The position numbers were made by a program, and so were the translations under genes. Below are positions 24,890 to 32,582 of a DNA stretch of 64,000 nucleotides, in pieces (positions within the stretch are counted from its first letter, which is position 1; the number at the start of each line of letters is the position of its first letter). Origin of the DNA: Microvirga sp. 17 mud 1-3 (GTDB lineage: Bacteria; Pseudomonadota; Alphaproteobacteria; Rhizobiales; Beijerinckiaceae); the NCBI RefSeq assembly GCF_003151255.1, contig NZ_CP029481.1, forward strand, positions 3,100,001 through 3,164,000. Direction: 5' to 3'. Under the pieces are notes generated by a model. That model had not been told where the DNA came from. It saw nothing but the letters and a program-made list of their open reading frames with translations, and did not search any database.

Positions 24890-26033
24890 AGCCCTCGAAG
24901 AAGCCGACCGTCTGATGACGGTCTGCAATTCCTGTCGCTATTGCGAAGGACTTTGCGCCGTGTTCCCGGCGATGGAACTGCGGCGCGCCTTCACGGACGG
25001 CGATCTCAATTACCTGGCCAATCTCTGCCACAGCTGCGGCGCCTGCTATACGGATTGTCAGTTCTCGCCGCCACACGAGTTCAACGTCAATGTCCCGCAG
25101 ACATTGGCGAAAGTCCGTAACGACTCCTACAAGCTTTACGTCTGGCCGCGCGCGTTGGCGCCTCTCTTCGAGCGCAACGGCCTGGCGATCAGCCTTATCG
25201 CGGCCCTCAGCGTGGGCATCTTCTTCTTCGGCCTGATGGCGTTCAACGACCCGGCCGTGATGTTCGGGGTACAGACCGGGCCGGGAGCGTTCTACCGGAT
25301 CATGTCCCACAATGCGATGGCAGGGGTGTTCGGCGCTGCGTTCTTCTATGCGATTGCGGCCCTGATCATGGGCTTTCGCATGTTCTGGCGCGACATCGGC
25401 GAAACCCGGGAGACGCTGACCAACGGCGTCTCGGTCTGGCAGGCGATGAAGGACACTATGGCTTTGCGCTATCTCGATGGCGGAGGGCCCGGATGCTTCA
25501 ACGAGGATGAGCGGCCCACCGACCGTCGCCGGCTCTACCATCACATGACGTTCTACGGTTTTTTCCTCTGCCTGGCTGCGACGAGCACGGCGACGCTCTA
25601 TCACTATCTGCTCGGCATGGAAGCGCCCTACACCTGGTATGACCTTCCCGTGATCCTTGGAACGTTTGGCGGGATTGGTCTCGTCGTCGGCCCGGCGGGT
25701 CTCATCTGGGCGAAGCTCAAGCGCGATCCGGCCCTGAGGGACGAGAACGGGCGCAGCATGGAGATGGCGTTCGTCGTGATGCTGTTCCTGGTGAGCGTCA
25801 CCGGCCTGCTGCTGCTGATTCTTCGGGCCACGCCCGCCATGGGAACGATGCTGGCGCTTCACATGGGCTTCGTGTTCGGCTTCTTCATGACCATGCCCTA
25901 CAGCAAGTTCGTCCACGGCATCTACCGGTTCGGAGCCCTTGTGCGCTACGCGAAGGAACGTCGCGCGCTTCATGAGCCGACGCCGTCGAAGGCCAAGGCT
26001 TTGTCCATCCCCGATGCCAAAGCGGGAGCTTGA
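24876..26033 (+). CDS. tcuB: Tricarballylate utilization 4Fe-4S membrane protein TcuB (CitB-like)
   Basis: A 385-residue protein that starts inside the tcuA 3' end (14-base overlap). The N-terminus has two ferredoxin-like Cys clusters, CNSCRYCEGLC and CHSCGACYTDC, followed by six or so membrane helices, with His residues such as YHHMTFYGFF and LHMGFVFGFF that may bind heme. In Salmonella, TcuB reoxidises the FADH2 of TcuA and passes electrons to the quinone pool. The pairing and order tcuA-tcuB match that system. A terminator-like hairpin lies 40 bases after the stop. Function by homology is well supported. Confidence 0.9.
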   Translation: MHATKALEEADRLMTVCNSCRYCEGLCAVFPAMELRRAFTDGDLNYLANLCHSCGACYTDCQFSPPHEFNVNVPQTLAKVRNDSYKLYVWPRALAPLFERNGLAISLIAALSVGIFFFGLMAFNDPAVMFGVQTGPGAFYRIMSHNAMAGVFGAAFFYAIAALIMGFRMFWRDIGETRETLTNGVSVWQAMKDTMALRYLDGGGPGCFNEDERPTDRRRLYHHMTFYGFFLCLAATSTATLYHYLLGMEAPYTWYDLPVILGTFGGIGLVVGPAGLIWAKLKRDPALRDENGRSMEMAFVVMLFLVSVTGLLLLILRATPAMGTMLALHMGFVFGFFMTMPYSKFVHGIYRFGALVRYAKERRALHEPTPSKAKALSIPDAKAGA

Positions 26034-26072
26034 CGTACCATTGGTTGTCACGCTCCGATGAGACAAAGGAAA

Positions 26073-26109
26073 GGGCGCGGTTCGCATAAGCAAACCGCGC
26101 CCAATTTCT
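26073..26109. terminator. Intergenic terminator between tcuB and the PRC-barrel gene
   Basis: GGGCGCGGTT (26073-26082) pairs exactly with AACCGCGCCC (26093-26102) and is followed on the plus strand by AATTTCTT. It lies between convergent genes and could serve both directions, most clearly tcuB. Confidence 0.75.
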
Positions 26110-26140
26110 TCCTACCGCCGAGAAGTGGGCGGAAGCGCCG

Positions 26141-26551
26141 TTACTCCTTCCAACGTCCTTCGTACTTGAACTCCGGAACGGCCTTAAGCTGATCCTTTGT
26201 GGCGTTGATCGTCGCATGCCACTTCTTGTCGTTCTCGTTATAGCTCACGTTGACCATGCCCGGATCGACGACGATGTTCCGGTCGCCGACGCCGAGGAAT
26301 CCGCCGACCGAGATTACATACCCGACGACGCGACCTTGGCTGATGACAATATCCTCGATCTCGCCGACCTTCTCGTTGGCACTATTGCGAAGGTCCAGGT
26401 CGTCCAGCTGGCCGCTCATGATGGCGTCCTGCGGAACCTGCACGGCATGGGCAGCCGGTGCCGAAGCGGCCGGCGCGGCGGGAGCCGTCTGGGCGTAGGC
26501 TGCGCCGCTGAGGAATGTGGCGGCCGTGAAGGCGATCATGAATGAGCGCAT
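26141..26551 (-). CDS. Secreted PRC-barrel domain protein
   Basis: A 136-residue protein with a signal peptide (residues 1-20, ending GAAYA before QTAPAAP), an Ala/Pro-rich linker and one PRC-barrel domain (LRNSANEKVGEIEDIVI through DRNIVVDPG). The start has an AAAGGAG site. PRC-barrel proteins of this secreted kind are frequent in Rhizobiales and are thought to act at the cell envelope, but no reaction is known. It is a single gene, convergent with tcuB. Confidence 0.88.
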   Translation of the reverse strand: MRSFMIAFTAATFLSGAAYAQTAPAAPAASAPAAHAVQVPQDAIMSGQLDDLDLRNSANEKVGEIEDIVISQGRVVGYVISVGGFLGVGDRNIVVDPGMVNVSYNENDKKWHATINATKDQLKAVPEFKYEGRWKE

Positions 26552-26652
26552 CGTTCTCTCCTTTTTGATGTTCGTGCAGAGAACCGCTTCGTAACGCCAA
26601 GGTTCCGAACGATGCTGACGATTGAGGAGGATACGCTCCGTGCAAACGCAGT

Positions 26653-27282
26653 CTAAACGGGAGAATGGTCCAGCCCGCGTGCCCTCAGATCGCCCGGCAT
26701 CGGCGCGATATTGTGCGCCACAAGCCGTGCTTTGTGCGGACGAGCCGAACGGTCGATATCAAAGATCGTAAGGGCAGCCGGCGCCACAGGCGACAGGCTG
26801 GAGGGAGGCAGGCCCAAGAGGATGTCGCAGGACGCCCGGACCACCCCTTCATGCGCGACGATGACGACATCGCCATCCTGCTCATGAAGGGCCTCTTCGA
26901 TGGCCGCTCCGATACGGTCGCAAAACTGGCGCCACGTTTCCCCACGCGGCGGCGTATAGGATCCGAGCCGCCATTCACGATAAGTGCCCCTGTCGGAAGT
27001 CTCGATCTCGTCGATCAGACGGCCCGTCCATTCCCCGAGATCCATCTCGCGCAGGCGCTCATCGGTTGCAACATCGGCAAAGCCGAGGATTTCGGCCGTC
27101 CGGCGCGCACGGCTCAGGTCCGATGTTACCACGTGTGCGGGAGCAGGCCCCTCGGCGAAGAACCGCGCCGCGCGCCGCGCTTGGTCGATCCCACGCTCTG
27201 AAAGGGGTGCATCCGCATGCCCCTGAAGGCGGCGCTCGGCATTCCAGACGGTCTCGCCGTGCCGCACCAGGATAAGCTTCAT
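26653..27282 (-). CDS. Histidine phosphatase family protein (phosphoglycerate mutase-like)
   Basis: The 209-residue protein starts at MKLILVRHG, carrying the catalytic RHGET motif at residues 7-11. The second His lies in VIVAHEGVVRA, and the acid/base Glu in LREMDLGEWTG. This fits the cofactor-dependent phosphatase branch (CobC/GpmB-like). The frame is open 13 codons further upstream, but the ATG at 27282 begins the conserved fold exactly. It follows gph by 53 bases on the same strand and may be co-transcribed. The substrate is unknown; proximity to an importer suspected of carrying organophosphates is suggestive only. Confidence 0.9.
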   Translation of the reverse strand: MKLILVRHGETVWNAERRLQGHADAPLSERGIDQARRAARFFAEGPAPAHVVTSDLSRARRTAEILGFADVATDERLREMDLGEWTGRLIDEIETSDRGTYREWRLGSYTPPRGETWRQFCDRIGAAIEEALHEQDGDVVIVAHEGVVRASCDILLGLPPSSLSPVAPAALTIFDIDRSARPHKARLVAHNIAPMPGDLRARGLDHSPV

Positions 27283-27335
27283 GGTCGTGGTTCCGGTGTG
27301 GAGGTTAGGATTCTTCTTCAAGCTCGCCGGAAGCG

Positions 27336-28004
27336 TCAGGCTGCCGCGGCGCTTTCGACGACCGGCAGAAGCTCCGGCATGGTGTCGATGAGTCTGTCGG
27401 CACCGAGTTCTGCGTGCGGCTTGTGGCTGTAGCCGTAGGTCACGGCGACGGCACGGGTCCCGGCTGCGCGGGCAGCCTGCACATCGTGATAATTGTCGCC
27501 GACCATCAGCGCCGCTTCGGGCGTCACACCCAGTCGTTCCAACGCGGCGAGGAGTGGGGCCGGATGCGGCTTGCGCTCAGGCAACGTATCGCCTCCGACA
27601 ACGGCACCGAAGAACCTATGCAGGCCGAGCGTTTGGAGAATATCCATCGTCGCCGCATAGGGCTTGTTGGTCACGACCGCCAGGACGAGACCCCGGTCCC
27701 TCAGGCCCTCCAGCGTCTCCGGTACGCCCGGATAGGCTTCGGTATAACGAGCCGCATCGGCCTCGTAGATTTCAAGGAATCTAGCGGCGAGCGCCGACAG
27801 GCGGGACAGGTCTCCGCCCGTCGCCGTCAGGGCGCGCTCGACCAGCTTCACGACCCCGTCCCCGACCATCGCCTTAACCTCATCGAGGCTGACATTCCGC
27901 AGGCCCTGCTCCGCCAGGAGCACGTTTGTCGCATTCTGAAGGTCGCGCGCACTGTCGACGAGAGTACCGTCGAGATCGAAGATGATGGCTTTCAGCGATG
28001 TCAT
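27336..28004 (-). CDS. gph: Phosphoglycolate phosphatase, HAD superfamily
   Basis: The 222-residue HAD hydrolase has motif I DLDGTLVDS, motif II VVTNKP, motif III Lys in ERKPHPAP and motif IV VGDNYHDVQAAR, with the helical cap domain between I and II (subclass IA). This matches Gph, which removes phosphate from 2-phosphoglycolate made by DNA repair or by Rubisco oxygenation. Close HAD relatives with other sugar-phosphate substrates cannot be excluded. A hairpin separates it from the ABC ATPase gene upstream. Confidence 0.87.
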   Translation of the reverse strand: MTSLKAIIFDLDGTLVDSARDLQNATNVLLAEQGLRNVSLDEVKAMVGDGVVKLVERALTATGGDLSRLSALAARFLEIYEADAARYTEAYPGVPETLEGLRDRGLVLAVVTNKPYAATMDILQTLGLHRFFGAVVGGDTLPERKPHPAPLLAALERLGVTPEAALMVGDNYHDVQAARAAGTRAVAVTYGYSHKPHAELGADRLIDTMPELLPVVESAAAA

Positions 28005-28047
28005 GGAATGACCTTGAACCGGTTCACGAGAAAGGGCGCCGCAGACG

Positions 28048-28069
28048 AGAGGCGGATCGCTCCGCCTCT
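28048..28069 (-). terminator. Hairpin between the ABC ATPase gene and gph
   Basis: AGAGGCGGA (28048-28056) and TCCGCCTCT (28061-28069) make a 9-bp stem with a 4-base loop, extended by CCGC/GCGG outside. On the minus strand it is followed by CCCTTTCTCG, a weak T tract. It probably ends or attenuates the ABC transporter transcript before gph. Confidence 0.55.
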
Positions 28070-28107
28070 GCGGTCAACGGCATGGTCCGGACCTGGATAG
28101 CGCGGCC

Positions 28108-29205
28108 TCAGGCCGCGAGCCAGAGCGCGGAACGCAGGGACAGGCCTACATCGACCCGGTCTCCCGGCTGATGGAGAGCATCACCCGTCTGGAACGGCGT
28201 ATCGATGGAGACCTCAGCGGAGCCGATCTTGACGCCGTAGCGGAGCGTGGCGCCGAGGAACTCGCTATGCACGATGGTCCCGGGCAGCCAGACGTCGCTC
28301 TGCCTATCCCGTCCTAAGGATGCATGCTGGGGTCGGAAGACGAGCTTCGCGCCCTCCGGTACGACCACATTGGCCGGGATCGGCAGGCGCACGCCCCCTT
28401 CGATGTCGAAGAAGCGCTCCCCCGCCTCGCGCAGAACCCGGCCCGGCAGGATATTGGCGGTGCCGAGGAAGTTCGCGACGAACAGGTTGGCGGGCTTCTC
28501 GTAGAGCTCCATGGGCGTGCCAACCTGCTGCACGATGCCGTCGTTCATAACCGCGATGCGGTCACAAATGGTGTTGGCTTCCTCCTGGTCGTGGGTGACG
28601 AAGATCGTCGTCAGTCCCAGCCGCTGCTGCAGGTCGCGCAGTTCCCGCCGCACCTGGACGCGCATCTTGGCGTCGAGGTTGGACAGGGGCTCGTCGAGGA
28701 GCAGCACCTTCGGCTCGATCGCGATGGTGCGTGCGACGGCAACCCGCTGCTGCTGGCCGCCGGAGAGCTGCGAGGGACGCCGGTCCGCCAGGTGGGCGAG
28801 CCCGACAAGCTCCAGGGCGGCAGTCACGCGCTTGTCGATTTCGGCCCTCGGCACCTTCCGCTCCTCGAGGCCGAAGGCGACGTTCCGCCTGACCGTCATG
28901 TGCGGCCACAGAGCGTAGGACTGGAACACCATTCCGACATCGCGTTTCCAGGGGGGCAGGCGGGAAACGTCCCGCCCTCCCACGAGGACCTCGCCGCCAT
29001 CGGCGTGGTTGAAGCCCGCAATGAGGCGCAGCAGTGTGGTCTTTCCGCAGCCGGATGGGCCAAGGAAGGCGAAGAACTCGCCCGGCCGGATGTGCAGGTT
29101 GATGCCCTTGAGGACATGGTTGGCGCCGTAGGACAGGTCGACATTGCGGATATCGACGTCCACGGCATTGGCCCGAAGGGCCGTAGCGGGAAGAGGCTGG
29201 TTCAT
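28108..29205 (-). CDS. ABC transporter ATP-binding protein (AfuC/FbpC/PotA-like) with TOBE domain
   Basis: A 365-residue ATPase with Walker A GPSGCGKTT, Q-loop VFQSYALWPHMTV, signature QLSGGQQQRVAVARTI, Walker B VLLLDEPLSNLDAK and H-loop VTHDQ. The C-terminal third is a TOBE-type domain, as in CUT1/FeT/POPT importers. It is the last of three importer genes (binding protein, fused permease, ATPase). Automated tools usually call such systems ferric iron transporters, but AfuABC members move sugar phosphates; the sensing operon upstream favours an organic ligand. Confidence 0.94.
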   Translation of the reverse strand: MNQPLPATALRANAVDVDIRNVDLSYGANHVLKGINLHIRPGEFFAFLGPSGCGKTTLLRLIAGFNHADGGEVLVGGRDVSRLPPWKRDVGMVFQSYALWPHMTVRRNVAFGLEERKVPRAEIDKRVTAALELVGLAHLADRRPSQLSGGQQQRVAVARTIAIEPKVLLLDEPLSNLDAKMRVQVRRELRDLQQRLGLTTIFVTHDQEEANTICDRIAVMNDGIVQQVGTPMELYEKPANLFVANFLGTANILPGRVLREAGERFFDIEGGVRLPIPANVVVPEGAKLVFRPQHASLGRDRQSDVWLPGTIVHSEFLGATLRYGVKIGSAEVSIDTPFQTGDALHQPGDRVDVGLSLRSALWLAA

Positions 29206-29236
29206 GGGTCTCGTTTCCTCGTTCTCGTAGGCGGCA

Positions 29237-30979
29237 TCAATGTCCGGCCGCCTTGGCCTTCTGGCTTTTCTCGATGATCAGATGGGACGCGAAGGTGCAT
29301 AGGGCGACGAGCAGAACCGCGATGACGCCCAGCGCAGCCCCGGGACCCCGCCCGGCCGCCGACTGCATGAACACGTAGAGTCCATAGGCGAGCGGCGCGT
29401 CCGCGTTCGACTGGACAAGCATGAGTGTCGCCGAGAGCTCCACGGCTGCCGTCGCGAAGCTCGTGACGAAGCCGGCCAGGATGCCGCCCGCCATCAAGGG
29501 CAGGACGATCCGCCGGATCGTGCGCGTCTTCGTGGCGCCGAGGTTCTCGGCTGCCTCCTCGAGCGAGACGGAGATCTGCTGCAGGGCCGCGTAGCAGGCC
29601 CGCAGGGCATAGGGCAGACGCCGGATCGCGAGCGCCAGCACGATCATGATCCACAAGGCGGCCAGAGGCGTGCCGTCGGGAAGCTGCACGCCGTAGAAGG
29701 TGCGCAGATAGCCGATGCCGAGCACCACGCCTGGGATCGCCAGGGCAGCGGTCGCCGCCCAGTCGAGCCATTCCCGGCCAACGAGCCGCGTCCGCAGCAC
29801 CAGATACGCGATGGCCGTGCCGAGGACGACGTCGATGAGCCCCGCGATGGACGCATAGATGAACGTGTTCTTCACGTACACGAAGCTCTCGCCGAACACG
29901 CGCCCGTAATGGGCCACGGTGAAGCCGTCCGGCAGCGGGCTGAAGGACCAGATCGTCGCGAAAGAGAGGAGCAGCAACCCGATATGGGGCGCCAGGACCA
30001 GGAGCAGGATGAGCAGGACCGCCGCATAGGCGATGACGCTCTCCCAGGGGCGCATCCGGCGCTTTGCGAGGCCGCCGCCGCCGCGCTGCACGGTGGCGTA
30101 ATCCTTGCCGCGCATGGCGCGCGCCGAGATCCACATGGCCAGGATCGACATGCAGATGAGCACGACCGAGATCACGTATCCCATCGGGTCCGCGATGCCG
30201 ATCGACGTGACGCGCAGATAGGCCTGCGGCGCCAGCATGTCCTTGACGTTCAGGAGCAGCGGCGTCGCGAGATCGTCGAACACCTTGACGAAAACCAGCG
30301 ACGCGCCCGCGATATAGCCCGGCATGGCGAGCGGGAAGACGATGCGGCGGAACAGGCGGAAGCCCGAGCTGCCGAGATTCTGCGCCGCCTCCTCCATGGC
30401 CCGGTCGATGTTGCGCAGGGCAGCCGAGAGGTTGATCAGGATGAACGGGAAATAATGGACGGCCTGAACGAAGATGACGCCGTTCAGCCCTTCCATGAAG
30501 GGAATCTTGAAGCCGAACCAGTCGTCGAGAAGGAGGTTCACCGTGCCGTTGCGCCCGAACAGGAGCAGCATCGCGACGGCGCCGACGAAGGGCGGCATGA
30601 TCAGCGGCAGGAAGCCCAGCGTCTGGATGATCATGGCGCCGCGGAACTCGAAGCGCGTCGTGATATAGGCAAGCGGCAGCGCGAAGAGAGACGCGACGAC
30701 CACCGACATTGCGGACGCGTAGAACGAGTTCCAGAACGAGCGGATGAACAGGTCCGTCCGGGCGAAGTCCAGGAAATTGACGAGGGTGAACCCGCCGGTC
30801 CCCTTCTCGGTGAAGGCGACGTAGATCACCGTTCCGACGGGGATGACGAGGAAGAGGACGAGAAAGGCGGCGATCCCGAGTGCCAGGGCGATCTGCCCCG
30901 GCGTCGCCGATGTCCTGAAGAAATGCCTGGGGGGCGCGGACGGCGCATGCGCGCGTCCGACCGTCGTGGCGCCGGCCAT
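29237..30979 (-). CDS. ABC transporter permease, fused two-domain FbpB/AfuB type
   Basis: The 580-residue membrane protein contains two BPD_transp_1 domains in tandem, each with six helices. The two EAA loops are visible as EEAAQNLGSSGFRLFRRIVFP and EEAAENLGATKTRTIRRIVLP cores. The duplicated fold is normal for FbpB, AfuB and PhnU-like permeases. It lies 31 bases before the ATPase gene and about 80 bases after the binding-protein gene on the minus strand, forming an operon. Confidence 0.94.
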   Translation of the reverse strand: MAGATTVGRAHAPSAPPRHFFRTSATPGQIALALGIAAFLVLFLVIPVGTVIYVAFTEKGTGGFTLVNFLDFARTDLFIRSFWNSFYASAMSVVVASLFALPLAYITTRFEFRGAMIIQTLGFLPLIMPPFVGAVAMLLLFGRNGTVNLLLDDWFGFKIPFMEGLNGVIFVQAVHYFPFILINLSAALRNIDRAMEEAAQNLGSSGFRLFRRIVFPLAMPGYIAGASLVFVKVFDDLATPLLLNVKDMLAPQAYLRVTSIGIADPMGYVISVVLICMSILAMWISARAMRGKDYATVQRGGGGLAKRRMRPWESVIAYAAVLLILLLVLAPHIGLLLLSFATIWSFSPLPDGFTVAHYGRVFGESFVYVKNTFIYASIAGLIDVVLGTAIAYLVLRTRLVGREWLDWAATAALAIPGVVLGIGYLRTFYGVQLPDGTPLAALWIMIVLALAIRRLPYALRACYAALQQISVSLEEAAENLGATKTRTIRRIVLPLMAGGILAGFVTSFATAAVELSATLMLVQSNADAPLAYGLYVFMQSAAGRGPGAALGVIAVLLVALCTFASHLIIEKSQKAKAAGH

Positions 30980-31062
30980 GAGCGCTCTCCTAAATCCGAA
31001 AAGGGGATGCTGCGGGCGGCCCGCTACAGCGAGCCGCCCAGGGGACCGATCGGAGGATCAGG

Positions 31063-32388
31063 TCAGCGTGCGAGCTTCAGCGCCTGCTCGGCCTTGGCCT
31101 GGGCCTGCTGGTAACGCTCCTTGGCGAAGGCGGCCCATTGCTGCTCGAGCTCGGCCTGGCGGGCACCCTTCTGCTTGCCGCCCGTGAAGGCACCGGCGAT
31201 CTCCGGCGAGGAAGCCTGCTGCTCGGTGACCGGCATGGCGGCCACGAGGTCGCGCGCCTCCTTCACGAGAGCCTTGGCGTCGGCATTGTCCTTCTTGGCG
31301 AGGGCCGCTTCGGCGTCGTGGATGGCCTTGGTGGCTGCCTTGAGAGCATCGAGCTGGAACGTGATGGTCTGGTCGTAGAGTACGTCGACGACGTTCGTGC
31401 GCTTCTCCGACACGTCCACGTCGAACTTCACCTTGGAGCCGAGGGACGGATCCTTGAAGGGATTCGGATAATCCGCCGGAGCCTTGGCGTAGACCGCCGG
31501 GTTGACCGGCAGACGGCGGATGCTCGGCTCGAGCAGCACTTCCTGACCCGCGGGAGAGACCAGGTAATCGACGAAGGCCTCGGCCCCGGCCTTGTTGGGC
31601 GCGTTGGCGATCACGGCGACGTTCGCCGGCACGATGGTCGTGACGGTCGGGTAGACGAACTTCACCGGGAAGCCCGAAGCCTGGGACGAGAAGGCGAAGA
31701 AGTCGATCACGATGCCGTAGCCGACCTGGCCCGAATTGACCGCCTCCGGCACACCGAAGGAGCGCTCCGTGATCTGGCTGAAGTTGCCGGACACTTCCTT
31801 AAGGGTCCGCCAGCCCTTCTCCCAGCCCTCGCCCTGGAGAATCGTCTCCACGGTCAGATGGGTCGTGCCCGAGCGGGACGGCGCCGCCATGGCGACGTGA
31901 TCATGGAAGATGGGCTTGGCGAGATCCTGCCAGTCCTTCGGCTCAGGCAGCTTGTTGGCCTTGGCATAACGGTCGTTCCACATGATGCCGTAGCCGGATG
32001 CCGCAAAGCCGGAATAGAAGTTCTCCGGGTCGTTGATCGGATAGGAGCCGATCTTGTCCGGAATGCCCTCTGCCTTCGGCTTGTACTTCTGCAGCAGGCT
32101 CTTGCCCTTGAGAACCTCGAAGGCATCCGGCGCCGAGGCCCAGAAGACATCGACCTGATTGTTGGCTTTCGTCTCCTCGACGAATTTCACGCCCGCGTTG
32201 GTGTTCCGGTTCTGGACATCCAGGGTCACGCCCGGATGCGCTTTCTCGAAAGCCTGCTTGAACGGGTCGGTTACGTCCTTCGAGAACGAGGTCACGACCG
32301 TGACCTTGCCGGATTGGGCGAAGGCGGTTCCCGTAAACAGGGCGGCGCCGGCGATGAGCGCCGCGGCGGCGGCGGAATGGCGAAGCAT
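31063..32388 (-). CDS. ABC transporter substrate-binding protein (AfuA/PgtC-like, family 1)
   Basis: A 441-residue periplasmic protein starting at MLRHSAAAAAL behind a GGAGGAAACTG ribosome site, with a signal peptide ending TAFA before QSGKV. The binding-protein fold shows VTVVTSFSKDVTDPFKQAF, FWASAPDAFEVLKG and APSRSGTTHLTVE (a phosphate- or anion-binding-like Ser/Gly loop). The C-terminal 100 residues form an Ala/Lys-rich helical tail, absent from ordinary FbpA, ending in repeated coiled-coil heptads. It is clearly homologous to the sensor-operon protein at 35830. The Tyr pair that binds iron in FbpA is not evident. It is expressed from a predicted sigma-54 promoter 60 bases upstream. Confidence 0.92.
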   Translation of the reverse strand: MLRHSAAAAALIAGAALFTGTAFAQSGKVTVVTSFSKDVTDPFKQAFEKAHPGVTLDVQNRNTNAGVKFVEETKANNQVDVFWASAPDAFEVLKGKSLLQKYKPKAEGIPDKIGSYPINDPENFYSGFAASGYGIMWNDRYAKANKLPEPKDWQDLAKPIFHDHVAMAAPSRSGTTHLTVETILQGEGWEKGWRTLKEVSGNFSQITERSFGVPEAVNSGQVGYGIVIDFFAFSSQASGFPVKFVYPTVTTIVPANVAVIANAPNKAGAEAFVDYLVSPAGQEVLLEPSIRRLPVNPAVYAKAPADYPNPFKDPSLGSKVKFDVDVSEKRTNVVDVLYDQTITFQLDALKAATKAIHDAEAALAKKDNADAKALVKEARDLVAAMPVTEQQASSPEIAGAFTGGKQKGARQAELEQQWAAFAKERYQQAQAKAEQALKLAR

Positions 32389-32450
32389 CAGTTTCCTCCA
32401 ACGTGATGGCTCTATGTTGGGCCCGCCCGAAGGCGGCCGACGATGCTTCA

Positions 32451-32467
32451 TGCAAGAATCGTGCCAA
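32451..32467 (-). promoter_or_regulatory. Sigma-54 (RpoN) promoter of the AfuABC-like importer
   Basis: On the minus strand the sequence reads TTGGCACGATTCTTGCA. The -24 element TGGCACG and the -12 element TTGCA are separated by four bases, a full match to the RpoN consensus. The predicted start lies near 32440, about 50 bases before the binding-protein ATG. The gene immediately upstream encodes a sigma-54 activator. Confidence 0.9.
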
Positions 32468-32540
32468 CCTGCTTTTCAGCTCACCGCCGATGGCACGGGG
32501 TACGCCGTCCGCCCGGAGTTCGTGATCGGAGGGAAAGAAA

Positions 32541-32582
32541 CGTAACGTCAGCTCCACCGGATGGGTCAGAACCGTAACATCA
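32541..32582. promoter_or_regulatory. Tandem CGTAAC repeats, putative enhancer sites for the response regulator
   Basis: CGTAACGTCA at 32541-32550 and CGTAACATCA at 32573-32582 are direct repeats 32 bases apart, about three helical turns. They lie roughly 105 and 137 bases upstream of the predicted sigma-54 start, the usual enhancer distance. The second overlaps the response regulator stop codon. Binding is inferred. Confidence 0.5.

Noticed and set aside
28108-32388. Ferric iron importer (FbpABC) as the name for the AfuABC-like system
   Set aside because: The iron-binding Tyr pair is not evident in the binding protein, there is no Fur-like site, and the RpoN promoter with a PgtCBA-like sensor favours an organic ligand. 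Iron is not excluded.
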